DNA of 64,000 nt from Clostridia bacterium (GTDB taxonomy: Bacteria; Bacillota; Clostridia; Oscillospirales; Acutalibacteraceae), in contig JAFQOT010000012.1 in the NCBI GenBank assembly GCA_017403065.1, positions 62,001-126,000 of the forward strand, read 5' to 3'. Under the pieces are notes generated by a model. That model searched no databases. It saw nothing but the letters and a program-made list of their open reading frames with translations, and was not told the origin of the DNA. Both the position numbers and the translations under genes were made by a program. Of this stretch, positions 32,089 through 41,688 are shown one piece after another (position 1 is the stretch's first letter; each line of letters begins with the position of its first letter).

Positions 32089-33495
32089 CTACTTCTTCTT
32101 TATGGAATTTAAAATCTTGTTTAAAAAGCCTATAAGGAATTTATAATTTATTGCAGCTAAAGCGCCTATGCATAAAACCTGAACTAAAATCCAGCCTTTT
32201 ATCTCAAAAAGCATAAATACTGTCTGTAAAATAATTACTAATGTATTTAAAACAACCTGTCCGCTATAAAGCTTAAAGGGAATATATTTCTTAACATTAA
32301 CACTTCTGACAACAAAAACCAGCATATAACTCGCCACAGTGGCTATAGCCGCGCCCTGAACGCCTAAGGGTGACGGTATTAAAATTACATTAAGTAATAT
32401 ATTAGAAGCCGCTCCCAAAAAAGAGGTTGCAAAGGAAAGACCGCTTTTTTTGTTTACAACATACACCGTACCCGTAAAGGATACAAAGGCGGTGAAGACC
32501 ATCGCCATAGATAAAACGGGTACATATTTCCAGGCAGAATAATATTCATCTGCTGCAAGCAGTTTTATTGCCAATTTTGAAAAAGCAATAACCACACTGC
32601 CTGCCAAAAACATAAAAGCTTGAAAAGAGCCCCATACCCTACTGTAAAATTTTACGTGTTCTTGGCTGTCGCCCTCAGCCTCGGTTACGGCTGAAAACTG
32701 CCACGCCTTCATAAAAACTCCTGAAAGAAGGATTAAAAGGGTAGGGATTTTATAAGAAACAGTATATATACCATTAGCCTGACTTCCTATCATCCAGCTT
32801 ACCATATACCTGTCAGAAACGCTTGTTATCCACCAAAATATAGTTGACGGTATAAGCGGTATGCTGTATAAAAGCATAGGCTTTAAAACCGAAAAATCAG
32901 GCTTTAAGGTAATCGCATTCCATAATCTTTCCTTGAAAATCAAAAACAAAGTGCAAAGGGCATCGGCTAATACTACAGATAAAACATAACCTGTAATGCC
33001 TAAATCAAAGCCTGCTAAAAATATAATATTTAAAATAATTACCAAACAGGTATTTATTATGCCCTGAACAGCAAAAAGCAGTGTTTTACCTATCGCCCTT
33101 ATATACTGAGAACAAAGAGCGTGAAAGGCCGCCGCCAGCGTATAAACAACAATAAGCCACACATAGCTTTTAAAATCATAAGAAAGACTGAGCAAAGGCG
33201 CTATTATTAAAAACAGTAATGACCCTGAGAAAATTGTTAATGCCCCTGTGGTAAACACGCTGGACCGATTGACCGTTGAATCCATAGCAAAACGAAAAAC
33301 ACCGTCTGTAATTCCCATAGAAATTATTGGGAATAGCAGATTTGCTGTCTGGGCTATCAGGTCGGCTGTGCTGTAATCTGACGGAGTTAAGTAACCGGTG
33401 TAAAACCTCACCATAAAGAACACTAACAGCTTTGAGGTGAATGTGCCCAAGCTTATTAACAATGTATTTGATAAAAGGGTTTTATATTTATTCAT
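32089..33495 (-). CDS. Polysaccharide flippase (MOP/Wzx-type)
   Basis: 468 aa, 12-14 predicted membrane helices. The N-terminus LLSNTLLISLGTFTSKLLVF with the following FFMVRFYTGYLTPSDYSTAD is typical of oligosaccharide flippases of the MATE/MOP superfamily. It probably moves lipid-linked glycans across the membrane. It is co-oriented with and 8 bp from the PopT-like gene. The glycan cannot be named because no glycosyltransferases are nearby. Confidence 0.85.
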   Translation of the reverse strand: MNKYKTLLSNTLLISLGTFTSKLLVFFMVRFYTGYLTPSDYSTADLIAQTANLLFPIISMGITDGVFRFAMDSTVNRSSVFTTGALTIFSGSLLFLIIAPLLSLSYDFKSYVWLIVVYTLAAAFHALCSQYIRAIGKTLLFAVQGIINTCLVIILNIIFLAGFDLGITGYVLSVVLADALCTLFLIFKERLWNAITLKPDFSVLKPMLLYSIPLIPSTIFWWITSVSDRYMVSWMIGSQANGIYTVSYKIPTLLILLSGVFMKAWQFSAVTEAEGDSQEHVKFYSRVWGSFQAFMFLAGSVVIAFSKLAIKLLAADEYYSAWKYVPVLSMAMVFTAFVSFTGTVYVVNKKSGLSFATSFLGAASNILLNVILIPSPLGVQGAAIATVASYMLVFVVRSVNVKKYIPFKLYSGQVVLNTLVIILQTVFMLFEIKGWILVQVLCIGALAAINYKFLIGFLNKILNSIKKK

Positions 33496-33577
33496 TTATT
33501 TTACCGCGCAGCGCGCACACTTTCCATAATATTCTGTTTCTTATATTACTCCTAATTTGCTCTTATGTCAACTAAAA

Positions 33578-34312
33578 TCAGTATTGTAAGAAGCCTGTGC
33601 TTACATATCCAACCTGACCGTTATAATTAACTAATGACCAATTTGGCACCTGCGCATAAACCACAACCTCAGCCCCATTAGGAACACTGCCTATAACTGA
33701 GCTTTGAAGCGATGGCAGGTATCTTATGTTGAGATTTCCGCCCATAGTAGCCACCGATGCGGTGAATATAGGCTGGGGATAATTAAAGGGTATTCCAAAA
33801 TACTGCGTTAAGGAAAGCACCAGATTTTGCGCAATAGCGTTTATGTTATTTCTTATCCATTCGGCATCCTGATAATTATCGTGATAAGCCAATTCTATTA
33901 ACACCCCTGGCGCTCTTACACGTCTTACCTCACCTAAGGTAGTAATAGGAATAGCTCTCACCAAATCAGGATTCGGATAAATATTTTTCAAATTTTCTAC
34001 CGCTATATTTGCAAAACGCTCTCCCCTTTCACTTCCTGGGAAGTAATAAACCTCGCTTCCCATTGCGCTTCCGGGAACAGAGCCCGAAGCATTGGAATGA
34101 AGCGCCAGATGCAAATCATAATTACCCTCGTTAGAGGCCGCAATAGAGCTTGCAGCGGTCATTTCAGGAGTGTTTCTGACAAACTGTATCCCGCTTGCAG
34201 TCAAATACGGCTCCATAGCATCAGCTATCAGATTCATATAAAGCTCCTCGTTGCCGCCCCCGTTATACGGATTAAATTCTTGTGTAGACGGACTTAAATA
34301 AATTGTCGGCAT
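33578..34312 (-). CDS. N-acetylmuramoyl-L-alanine amidase (Amidase_3) with SH3 domain
   Basis: 244 aa. Amidase_3 zinc site: Glu in NGGGNEELYMN, His in LHLALHSNASG, and catalytic Glu in PGVLIELAYHDN. C-terminal ~60 residues are a bacterial SH3 domain (GGNLNIRYLPSLQSSVIGSV). It cleaves the amide between MurNAc and L-Ala. There is no signal peptide and the usual first His (xHGG) is replaced by the S-x-Q...Y-NGGGNE form, as in phage-like or spore-type amidases of Clostridia. Ribosome-binding site GGGGAGG lies before ATG. Confidence 0.85.
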   Translation of the reverse strand: MPTIYLSPSTQEFNPYNGGGNEELYMNLIADAMEPYLTASGIQFVRNTPEMTAASSIAASNEGNYDLHLALHSNASGSVPGSAMGSEVYYFPGSERGERFANIAVENLKNIYPNPDLVRAIPITTLGEVRRVRAPGVLIELAYHDNYQDAEWIRNNINAIAQNLVLSLTQYFGIPFNYPQPIFTASVATMGGNLNIRYLPSLQSSVIGSVPNGAEVVVYAQVPNWSLVNYNGQVGYVSTGFLQY

Positions 34313-34384
34313 AAAAAATCCTCCCCTTTTTCAAAGAGAATTGTTTCTCTCCAATTTAAAATATGAGCAGGGAGGATAAATTAT

Positions 34385-34927
34385 TCAAATCATATTAAAT
34401 TGTTGCGCCGATGATTTAACTATAGATAAAAACCAACAGTAAAGAGCCTCGCCCAATTCCTGAAAAATAGGGTCACCGTCGTGAGAGCAAAGCATAGCAA
34501 AGGTCTGACCTATTCTTCTTTCAGTATCTCCGCCACGGCGAAAGGCTAAATAATAAAAGGAAAAAGCACCCGTATCCCCGCTTGTACCGTAAAGCTCGGG
34601 ATCACTCTTTTTAATTGTATCCAAAAAGCTTTTTTGGGCTATGCCGCTTAATGTATCGTCCTTAGCAAGCTGCTCAAAACCGATGGTTGCCGTAAAGGAC
34701 AAAAGCATTCGGCGCTGAATTATCATTTCGTGATTAGAAACAAGGTTGGACTGGGAATTTTCCTTGGCATCCTCAATGTATTTCATAGCCACCTGGCTAC
34801 CCCATTTTTTTGCATTGTTAATATCTACCTTGCTGATATTTCCGCCCGTCTCGGCTAATGCGCGGTTTATCTTAATATCTTTAGAAGGCTTATTACCTGC
34901 AATTTTAATATCTTCATCCAAATACAA
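34385..34927 (-). CDS. Conserved hypothetical protein, Clostridia
   Basis: 180 aa, soluble, mostly helical. No catalytic motif was recognised. Notable segments are NAKKWGSQVAMKYIEDAKEN and FSFYYLAFRRGGDTERRIGQ followed by TFAMLCSHDGDP. It recalls an uncharacterised Clostridia family (possibly DUF6553, from memory, unverified). GAGGTGAATAAGG precedes the start. It lies between the amidase and a TSCPD protein, all co-oriented. Confidence 0.65.
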   Translation of the reverse strand: MYLDEDIKIAGNKPSKDIKINRALAETGGNISKVDINNAKKWGSQVAMKYIEDAKENSQSNLVSNHEMIIQRRMLLSFTATIGFEQLAKDDTLSGIAQKSFLDTIKKSDPELYGTSGDTGAFSFYYLAFRRGGDTERRIGQTFAMLCSHDGDPIFQELGEALYCWFLSIVKSSAQQFNMI

Positions 34928-34963
34928 CCTTATTCACCTCTTTGTTTTACATCTGAAAGTTTA

Positions 34964-35212
34964 TTATTTTTGTTTCATTTTTTCAAGAGCTTCTGCCAAC
35001 TGGTCAGGACAGGAGGTATTTTTAAACCCGCATTTAATACCTTTAAGACGGTCTATAACCTCATCAACCCTCATACCTTCCACAAGGGCAGATATTCCCT
35101 TTGTGTTGCCGTTACAGCCGCCCTCAAAGCGAACACTCTTTACGGTATCATTCTCCACATCAATATAGATGCAACGGGAACATACCCCCTTAGTTTTATA
35201 TGCAAATTCCAT
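34964..35212 (-). CDS. TSCPD domain protein (TIGR03905 family)
   Basis: 82 aa. Cys pairs CSRCIYID (12-15), GGCNGNTKGISALVEGM, KCGFKNTSCPDQLAEAL: the last contains the literal T-S-C-P-D motif that names the family, also found at the end of some B12-dependent ribonucleotide reductases. Four conserved Cys suggest metal binding. Function unknown. It is 14 bp downstream of rpoD. Confidence 0.88.
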   Translation of the reverse strand: MEFAYKTKGVCSRCIYIDVENDTVKSVRFEGGCNGNTKGISALVEGMRVDEVIDRLKGIKCGFKNTSCPDQLAEALEKMKQK

Positions 35213-35226
35213 TAGCTTTATTACTC

Positions 35227-36270
35227 CTATCTGTCCTTAAATTTATTGCTACGTACAGGATGGCGTAATTTTCTTAATGCCTTTGCTTCTATTTGACGGA
35301 TACGCTCGCGTGTTACGTTAAATTCTGTTCCAACCTCTTCAAGAGTATGACATCTGCCATCTTTAAGTCCAAAACGCAGACGGATAACAGCTTCCTCGCG
35401 AGGTGTAAGAGATTTTAAAACGCTGTCAATATCCTCATTTGTTATGGTTTTTAAAGCCATCTCATCAGGAGCTAAAGCCTCTTCATCACGAATAAAATCC
35501 ATAAGTCGAGAATCCTCTTCAGGTCCAATAGGAGTTTCCATCGAAACAGGCTCCTGAGCAACGCGCATAATTTCACGTACACGCTCAACCGTTAACTCCA
35601 TCTTCTCTGCAATAAGCTCCTCGCTTGGCTCAACACCGTTTTCGTGAAGCAGCTGGCTTTGTACCTTTTTAAGTCGGTTAATGGTTTCAACCATATGCAC
35701 AGGAATACGTATTGTTCTTGCCTGATCGGCAATAGCGCGGGTTATAGCCTGACGAATCCACCAGGTAGCGTATGTGGAAAATTTAAAGCCTTTTGTATGG
35801 TCAAATTTGTCAACCGCCTTGATAAGTCCCACATTACCCTCTTGAATAAGGTCTAAAAAGTACATACCGCGGCCAACATATTTTTTAGCAATACTTACAA
35901 CAAGGCGAAGATTAGCCTCGGTTAGCCTTTGCTTTGCATATTCGTTACCCTCGGTAATTTTAATAGCAAGCTCAATTTCCTCCTCTGAAGAAAGCAACGG
36001 CACACGACCTATTTCTCGAAGATAAACCTTAACAGGATCGTCTAAGGATATATTATCAAAGGTCATATCCTCGTTAAGCTTTTCCATGTCCATTTCTTCA
36101 AGCTTTAATTCATCGTCTGTAGGCTCCTCATCAAAGTCAGGATCAAGTGTAGGAGGCTCAACAAAAAGCTCATCCAAATCCTCAGGAGCATTTTCTATTT
36201 CGTCAATGCTTAAATCTTTTTCCTCTAAATTTTCCATTTCTTTGTTTTGTTCCTTAATATTGTTTTCCAT
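35227..36270 (-). CDS. rpoD: RNA polymerase sigma factor SigA (RpoD)
   Basis: 347 aa. A strongly acidic N-terminus (E/D-rich, ~1-75) precedes regions 1.2-2 ([54 protein letters not shown]), region 3 and region 4 ([20 protein letters not shown]). The housekeeping sigma factor. It follows dnaG by 2 bp, the classic macromolecular-synthesis operon order. Confidence 0.97.
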   Translation of the reverse strand: MENNIKEQNKEMENLEEKDLSIDEIENAPEDLDELFVEPPTLDPDFDEEPTDDELKLEEMDMEKLNEDMTFDNISLDDPVKVYLREIGRVPLLSSEEEIELAIKITEGNEYAKQRLTEANLRLVVSIAKKYVGRGMYFLDLIQEGNVGLIKAVDKFDHTKGFKFSTYATWWIRQAITRAIADQARTIRIPVHMVETINRLKKVQSQLLHENGVEPSEELIAEKMELTVERVREIMRVAQEPVSMETPIGPEEDSRLMDFIRDEEALAPDEMALKTITNEDIDSVLKSLTPREEAVIRLRFGLKDGRCHTLEEVGTEFNVTRERIRQIEAKALRKLRHPVRSNKFKDR

Positions 36271-36272
36271 TT

Positions 36273-38045
36273 TTAATTCCCCTTATGCTTTTTGTCGATC
36301 ATATTTTTAAGATTAGATGCCCAATCATCCACAGAAGCTTCCTTGTGCGATTTTGTTTTTAAAATCATTCCCTCTTCTAATATTACCTCAATGCAGTCTT
36401 TTAATACAGTTTTAGCGTTGTTTCCCGCTTTTTCGCTGTTTTGAAGTGATACCAAATATCCGATTTCCGCAGGTATAAGCTTTTCGGCAAAAACCGAAAT
36501 ATCAAGCCGTCTTCCGCCCTCTAAGGTGTTTACTATAACTTCATAAATACGTTTATTAAGCGAAGTTATCATATCATCAGGCGTGAGCTTGTCCTTAGTC
36601 TGCTCATAAAAATCAGGATGCTGTAAAAGAACAGCTATCAAGGTTTCCTCGGCAGCCGTACCTTTTACCGAATTTCGCCTTTCAGGATTTATGTCGTCCT
36701 TTGTAAATTTAGGATGAATTATTTCCGAAATTTCCTTTTTATCCTTAATTTTTCGGTTTAAACGTCGGTGCTCCTCTACCTTTGCGGTAAGGGCAGTCCT
36801 TGATACGCCGTATTTATCACAAAGTCGACCGATATAAATATCCCGCGTCATAATATCGTCGTCTGTAGCTATTACCTTTGCGGCTTGTGAAAGATATTTA
36901 AGTCTGCCGTCATCAGTAGTTATGTCAATATCGCTTGCCGCCATTAAAAGCTTGTATTCAATATCGCTGACTGCGCCCTCAAGTAACGCTCTGAATCGCT
37001 CAGCACCGTTTTTCTTTATGAAATCATCAGGGTCCTTTCCGTCGGGAATTACCACAACCCGTACCGAAAGTCCCGTGTTTTCAAGCATTTGTGATGCCCT
37101 TTTTACAGCCTTTTGACCCGCCGCATCGGCATCAAGAGTGAGTACAATTTCCTTTGTATATCGGGCAAGCAAATTGATTTGTTCCCCTGTTAAAGCTGTA
37201 CCCAAAGCAGCCACCGTATTTTCAAAGCCTGCCTGATGAAGCGAAATAACATCCATATTGCCCTCAACCAGTATTATTCTATCGTTGCAATGGTTTTTAG
37301 CAATATTTATACCAAACAAATTTTCCGATTTTTTATAAACAGGCGTATCTGAAGTATTTACATACTTTCCGCCCATTTTGTCTTCCCCAGGCATAGCCCG
37401 TCCGCTAAAGGCGACAACATTTCCGCGTATATTTATAATAGGAAACATTACACGTCTTCTAAAACGGTCGTAATAGCTGCCCTTTTGACTTTTTCCTATA
37501 ACATTAGCCGCAAGCATATCATTTATGCTAAAGCCCTTGGCTTTCAGGTGAGTTATAAGACTGTCCCAACTGTCAGGTGCGGCGCCCAAGCCGAAACGCT
37601 TAATAGTTTTAAGCGAAAGTCCCCGACCTGTCAAATAATCAAGCGCCCACTTTCCTTGGGGCGACATTAAATAACTGTGAAAAAATTTAGCTGTCTGCTT
37701 ATTTATTTCATAGATAGTATTTTTAAGACGCTGCATAGAATCGTCATATCCATCCTCCAAAAGCGCTACTCCTGATTTTTCGGCTAAAAGCCTTACAGCC
37801 TCAATATAATCAAGATTTTCAATATGGGATGTAAATGAAAATACGTCGCCTCCGACACCGCAGCCAAAACAATAAAACGAGGCTGATTCGGGATATACTG
37901 TAAACGAGGGGGTCTTTTCGCTGTGAAACGGGCAAAGACCTACAAGATTTTTTCCCCTGCGTTTTAAATTAACATATTGAGAAATTACCGTTTCTATATC
38001 ATTACGGTACTTTATTTCGCTTATAACATCCTCAGGTATTGCCAT
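36273..38045 (-). CDS. dnaG: DNA primase DnaG
   Basis: 590 aa. Zinc-binding CHC2 domain ([14 protein letters not shown] with [11 protein letters not shown]), catalytic TOPRIM core ([32 protein letters not shown]) and a C-terminal helicase-binding domain. It makes RNA primers for DNA replication. GGGAGGG lies before the ATG. Directly upstream of rpoD. Confidence 0.97.
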   Translation of the reverse strand: MAIPEDVISEIKYRNDIETVISQYVNLKRRGKNLVGLCPFHSEKTPSFTVYPESASFYCFGCGVGGDVFSFTSHIENLDYIEAVRLLAEKSGVALLEDGYDDSMQRLKNTIYEINKQTAKFFHSYLMSPQGKWALDYLTGRGLSLKTIKRFGLGAAPDSWDSLITHLKAKGFSINDMLAANVIGKSQKGSYYDRFRRRVMFPIINIRGNVVAFSGRAMPGEDKMGGKYVNTSDTPVYKKSENLFGINIAKNHCNDRIILVEGNMDVISLHQAGFENTVAALGTALTGEQINLLARYTKEIVLTLDADAAGQKAVKRASQMLENTGLSVRVVVIPDGKDPDDFIKKNGAERFRALLEGAVSDIEYKLLMAASDIDITTDDGRLKYLSQAAKVIATDDDIMTRDIYIGRLCDKYGVSRTALTAKVEEHRRLNRKIKDKKEISEIIHPKFTKDDINPERRNSVKGTAAEETLIAVLLQHPDFYEQTKDKLTPDDMITSLNKRIYEVIVNTLEGGRRLDISVFAEKLIPAEIGYLVSLQNSEKAGNNAKTVLKDCIEVILEEGMILKTKSHKEASVDDWASNLKNMIDKKHKGN

Positions 38046-38078
38046 ATAGTCCCCTCCCTTTTTTTATTATATTATACT

Positions 38079-39074
38079 TTATATTGTCCAGGCCTTAGGT
38101 ATATAAATATTTGAATAGGTAGTTATGGCGAAATGGTCGGTCATACCTGCAATATAATCTACAACCGCCCTTTCGGTACCCTCATTTTGAGCTATGTCCA
38201 AATATTCCTTAGGCAGCTTTTCGGGATTTTTAATAAAATAATTAAATAATCCCTCAACAATTCCCAGAACCTTAGACTCCTCAGCCTTTGCTATTGGGTT
38301 ATTATATACAGTTTCAAACAAAAATTTATGAAGCCTTGTATACTGTTTTTCAATATGAGAATCCATTTTTATATCCTCATAGCTGTTATTTACAATAGAG
38401 CTTACAAGGGTGTTTATTCTTTCGCTTTTAGAATTGCCTAAAACCTGTGTAATTTCTTTGGGCAAATCCTCCTTGCATATAACTCCACCGCGAACAGCAT
38501 CCTCAATATCGTGGTTTATATACGCAATTCTGTCGCACCATCTTACAATCTTGCCCTCTAAGGTTTCTGCCCACTCGCCTGTGGTGTGATTTAAAATTCC
38601 GTCAATCACCTCATAGGTAAGATTAAGCCCTTTTCCGTTTTTCTCTAACCTTTCGCAAACACGTACGCTTTGCTCATAGTGGGCAAAATCAAATGAGGCT
38701 AAATCGTTAATGGCTCTTTCTCCTGCGTGACCGAACGGTGTATGTCCTAAATCGTGACCTAAGGCAATAGCTTCGGTTAAATCCTCATTAAGACTTAAAG
38801 CTCTTGCCGTTGTACGCGCTATCTGAGAAACCTCTAAGGTATGGGTCAGTCGGGTACGGTAATGGTCCGATTCGGGCGCTAAAAACACCTGTGTTTTATG
38901 CTTAAGTCTTCTGAAAGCTTTGGAATGAATAATCCTATCTCTGTCACGCTGAAAATCAGTGCGTAAATCACACCTTTCCTCACAACGCTGTCTTCCCTTT
39001 GAGCAAGCGGAATGGGTTGCGTATTTACTTAAAGTCAAGGCTTCGTTTTTTTCTATAAGCTCTCTTGGTACCAT
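38079..39074 (-). CDS. dgt: Deoxyguanosinetriphosphate triphosphohydrolase-like HD protein
   Basis: 331 aa. HD-domain metal site: H in RTRLTHTLEVSQIA, HD in AIALGHDLGHTPFGHAGE, and a later D in CDRIAYINHDIEDA. The segment DFQRDRDRIIHSKAFRRLKH is the dGTPase signature. It hydrolyses dGTP (or dNTPs) to nucleoside and triphosphate. ATG 39074 is favoured because GGGGGTG lies 8 bases upstream; the GTG at 39083 is inside that site. Located before dnaG, as often in Clostridia. Confidence 0.9.
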   Translation of the reverse strand: MVPRELIEKNEALTLSKYATHSACSKGRQRCEERCDLRTDFQRDRDRIIHSKAFRRLKHKTQVFLAPESDHYRTRLTHTLEVSQIARTTARALSLNEDLTEAIALGHDLGHTPFGHAGERAINDLASFDFAHYEQSVRVCERLEKNGKGLNLTYEVIDGILNHTTGEWAETLEGKIVRWCDRIAYINHDIEDAVRGGVICKEDLPKEITQVLGNSKSERINTLVSSIVNNSYEDIKMDSHIEKQYTRLHKFLFETVYNNPIAKAEESKVLGIVEGLFNYFIKNPEKLPKEYLDIAQNEGTERAVVDYIAGMTDHFAITTYSNIYIPKAWTI

Positions 39075-39141
39075 TACTTTCACCCCCTTAATTTATATAT
39101 TAGTGTTTTTTATTAAAAAACCTTCTTAATTTCAAAAAAAT

Positions 39142-39765
39142 TTAACTTATTTTAAAAATACTGCTTTTTTTACATATTTCCTCTGCAGAAAGTCTTGCAG
39201 AAAATGTTTCACTAAGCTTTTTTAAAAAGCGCTCGCTATCTTGGTCCTTAAAGCTATAGCGTACGGTTACATTTTGGGTGAAATCACTGCCTTCAACCAT
39301 TCCTCCGCAGCTTTCAATCAAATTTAAAAGGCGCTGATGGTCGGTGTACTCGCATTGAGTTTGTAGTAAAGTGCAGGGGATAACCTCACCCTTTTGAGCT
39401 GATGAAAGGGCGTCCTTGGTGGCTTTTGTGTATGCACGGACCAAACCGCCTGTACCTAAAAGCACCCCGCCGAAATAACGGGTAACAACCACAGCCAAAT
39501 TCTCTATTCCCTCGCCTAAAATAACATCAAGCATCGGCTTTCCTGCCGTTCCGTGCGGCTCGCCGTCATCAGAAAAACGGTTTGTTCCATTTACCGAATA
39601 TGCATAAACATTATGTCGTGCATCCCAATACTTCGACCGCATTTCCTCTAAAAAAGAAAGCGCCTCTTTTTCGGTATCGCAATGTCTTACAGTTGCAATA
39701 AAACGCGACCTTTTTTCTGTATATTCTGCTTCATTTTCACCAAGCACCGTAATATACCTTTCCAA
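39142..39765 (-). CDS. YigZ/IMPACT family protein
   Basis: 207 aa. UPF0029 N-terminal domain with ENEAEYTEKRSRFIATV, the signature RFSDDGEPHGTAGKPMLDVI followed by VVVTRYFGGVLLGTGGLVRA, and a C-terminal DUF1949 domain. Cytoplasmic; the family shares a fold with IMPACT and may act on ribosome-linked or regulatory processes, but the reaction is not established. Confidence 0.92.
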   Translation of the reverse strand: MERYITVLGENEAEYTEKRSRFIATVRHCDTEKEALSFLEEMRSKYWDARHNVYAYSVNGTNRFSDDGEPHGTAGKPMLDVILGEGIENLAVVVTRYFGGVLLGTGGLVRAYTKATKDALSSAQKGEVIPCTLLQTQCEYTDHQRLLNLIESCGGMVEGSDFTQNVTVRYSFKDQDSERFLKKLSETFSARLSAEEICKKSSIFKIS

Positions 39766-39799
39766 AACAGCACCCCTTTCTGACCTTTGAATATAAAAA

Positions 39800-39830
39800 C
39801 GCAGCCACCCTAAAAGGCAGCTGCGCAGGA
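39800..39830 (-). terminator. Terminator of rpmE
   Basis: Minus strand CGCAGC / GCTGCG (39825-39820, 39805-39800) followed by TTTTTAT. Confidence 0.75.
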
Positions 39831-40034
39831 TTACTCGCCAATATTGAAACGCTTTTTGAATCTATCAACACGTCCGCCGGTGTCTACCAATTTCTGCTTA
39901 CCTGTAAAAAACGGATGACATTTTGAACAAATATCAAGACGGATATCTTTTTTAGTAGAGCGTGTCTCAAATTCTGCACCGCATGCACATTTAACGGTTA
40001 CCTTTTCATATTGCGGATGAAGTCCTTCCTTCAT
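39831..40034 (-). CDS. rpmE: 50S ribosomal protein bL31, zinc-binding form
   Basis: 67 aa. [20 protein letters not shown], then [20 protein letters not shown] and VDRFKKRF. The CAC / CSKC cysteines are the zinc ligands of the C+ type. ATG 40034 has AAAGGGGTG 6 bases upstream; a GTG nine bases earlier lies within that site. Confidence 0.95.
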   Translation of the reverse strand: MKEGLHPQYEKVTVKCACGAEFETRSTKKDIRLDICSKCHPFFTGKQKLVDTGGRVDRFKKRFNIGE

Positions 40035-40106
40035 TATAGTCACCCCTTTCGACTCATTAACATATGAATGATACCATACATTAAACTAAATTGCAAGCAT
40101 TTTTTA

Positions 40107-40724
40107 TTATTTAAAGAATTTTTTTATATCCTCGTAAAGCTCAACCGCCTTAAAACGCATAATATACCTGTTTGAATTTTCGGCTATTTGACAGCCGTTA
40201 GCGTTAACGGTTTTATCTAAACCAACCTTAGATGCCGTAGGGATACAAACCTCTGGAAAGATTACACACCACCAGTTTTTGCCCTTTGCCTTGCCCAATT
40301 CTATTATTAAAGACTTGTATACTCCCGCAGGCAAAGTAAAATCCTCGTAGCTTCTTGTTTCAAAGTAGCTGTCCCCTATTTTAGCTGAGGCTTTGTAGTC
40401 AAACCCCTCTCTTTTTATAACCTCATTTGCTATTTCTTCAAAAAGCTTTACCTTTTCTTGCGCGGTAGCCAAGGCATCCTCTACACCCACACTTTTTTCA
40501 AAAATGTTTCCGCTCTGGCTTAAAATTTCATCCCTTATTTTAAGCTTTAATTGTTGGTCCTTTACATTATCCGAGTTCGCGACTATATGTAACCGCAAAA
40601 CATTTTGTCTTAAATCCTCACAGCTGGCATTAAAGCTTGAAAAGGATAAAAAGACTGCGCATAAAAGACCGCACAAAAGAGATGGAATAAAAATCTTTCT
40701 TGAAACCTTAAATTTTGTAATCAT
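40107..40724 (-). CDS. spoIIR: Stage II sporulation protein R
   Basis: 205 aa. Signal peptide/anchor (FIPSLLCGLLCAVFLSFSSF, ~12-31), then the SpoIIR hallmark NVLRLHIVANSDNVKDQQLK followed by LKIRDEIL, and WWCVIFPEVC. In the forespore under sigma-F, SpoIIR is secreted to trigger SpoIIGA processing of pro-sigma-E in the mother cell. GAGG lies 9 bases before the ATG but inside an inverted repeat; a sigma-F-like promoter is seen at 40756-40785. Confidence 0.93.
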   Translation of the reverse strand: MITKFKVSRKIFIPSLLCGLLCAVFLSFSSFNASCEDLRQNVLRLHIVANSDNVKDQQLKLKIRDEILSQSGNIFEKSVGVEDALATAQEKVKLFEEIANEVIKREGFDYKASAKIGDSYFETRSYEDFTLPAGVYKSLIIELGKAKGKNWWCVIFPEVCIPTASKVGLDKTVNANGCQIAENSNRYIMRFKAVELYEDIKKFFK

Positions 40725-40725
40725 A

Positions 40726-40762
40726 AATATTTACCTCGTTTTCTTTTTTCAAGGTAAATATT
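40726..40762 (-). promoter_or_regulatory. Inverted repeat covering spoIIR ribosome-binding site and -10
   Basis: Perfect 11-bp arms AATATTTACCT / AGGTAAATATT (40762-40752 and 40736-40726 on the minus strand), 15-nt loop. The 3' arm contains the AGG of the GAGG ribosome-binding site and ends 1 nt before the ATG; the 5' arm overlaps the -10 of the sigma-F-like promoter. Only transcripts starting upstream would contain both arms. Confidence 0.7.
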
Positions 40763-40785
40763 GCCAAAACTTTATCTTTTTATTC
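40756..40785 (-). promoter_or_regulatory. Sigma-F-like promoter of spoIIR
   Basis: GAATA (40785-40781), 15 bp, GGCAATATTT (40765-40756). The -10 fits the sigma-F/G consensus GGNRANANTW fully; the -35 differs from GYWTA at one base. Start of transcription would be near 40749, inside the loop of the inverted repeat. Confidence 0.6.
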
Positions 40786-41688
40786 AAATATAATAGATTT
40801 TTCTAAAGGTTGGCACAAATAGGCTTCTACATTTTCCTTTTTAAGCTCCTTTAATGCGCTTACTGCTTTGTTTTCATCTTCAAATATGGCATACCAGGTA
40901 GGTCCGCTTCCCGAAAGCGAAACTCCCACCGCGCCCAAAGAAAGCAATTTATCTTTTATCTTTAAAGGCTGGTTTACGGCTATAAATGAATTGTCTACCC
41001 TTTCAGCTACGGCCTTTAAATCATTATCTTCTACCGCCTTTATAATGCTATTTATATCAGGATGAATTATATTATTACTGTCAAGCTTTGAATACATTTC
41101 CTTAGTAGAGGGCTTATCTCCGTTTTTAATAAGTAAAAACCAGCCCTTTTTCAAGGTCTTTAAAGGGGTGAGTTTTTCGCCTATTCCCTCAGCTCTTTGG
41201 GTGCCGCCACCAATAAAAAAGGGAACATCAGCTCCTAATTCAAGAGCGAGCTCACACAGCTTTTCGTAGGAAAGTCTTGTTTTATAAAGCTTATCAAGAG
41301 CCAATAGCACTGCCGCCGCATCTGCGCTGCCTCCACCCAGACCTGCCGCCAAGGGTATATGCTTTTCTATTTTTATATGCGCGCCCATTTTTATTCGGGT
41401 TTCCTTTAAAAATAGCTTAGCCGCCTTAAAGGCAATATTTTTTTCGTCCTTAAGGGAATCCTTGCCGCAGTCTACCCTTACTTTAAAAGCCTTGCGGACG
41501 GTTATTCTGTCAGCTATGGAAACCGTCTGCATAACTGTATCGATAGAATGATAGCCGTCAGGTCTTTTTGAGCTAATGTCGAGTCCTATATTGATTTTAG
41601 CAAATGCCCGAATTTTTATTTTTTCTTTTTTAAAGCACATAATTTTTTCTGAAATCCCGTTTTTAAGATTATTTTTCAAATCACTCAC
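40780..41688 (-). CDS. ispE: 4-diphosphocytidyl-2-C-methyl-D-erythritol kinase
   Basis: 302 aa (about 20 longer than usual at the N-terminus if GTG 41688 is the start; the family start corresponds to IKIRAFAKINIGLDISSKRP at ~24). GHMP kinase motifs: PLAAGLGGGSADAAAVL (ATP loop) and GVSLSGSGPTWYAIF. Fourth step of the MEP isoprenoid pathway; ispD and ispF lie at 50.6-51.8 kb. Adjoins the rodA stop directly. A later TTG or ATG start cannot be excluded. Confidence 0.92.
   Translation of the reverse strand: MSDLKNNLKNGISEKIMCFKKEKIKIRAFAKINIGLDISSKRPDGYHSIDTVMQTVSIADRITVRKAFKVRVDCGKDSLKDEKNIAFKAAKLFLKETRIKMGAHIKIEKHIPLAAGLGGGSADAAAVLLALDKLYKTRLSYEKLCELALELGADVPFFIGGGTQRAEGIGEKLTPLKTLKKGWFLLIKNGDKPSTKEMYSKLDSNNIIHPDINSIIKAVEDNDLKAVAERVDNSFIAVNQPLKIKDKLLSLGAVGVSLSGSGPTWYAIFEDENKAVSALKELKKENVEAYLCQPLEKSIIFE

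Noticed and set aside
40726..40762. Terminator after ispE
   Set aside because: The inverted repeat is followed by TATGATTACAAAA, not by a T run, and it abuts the spoIIR start codon.
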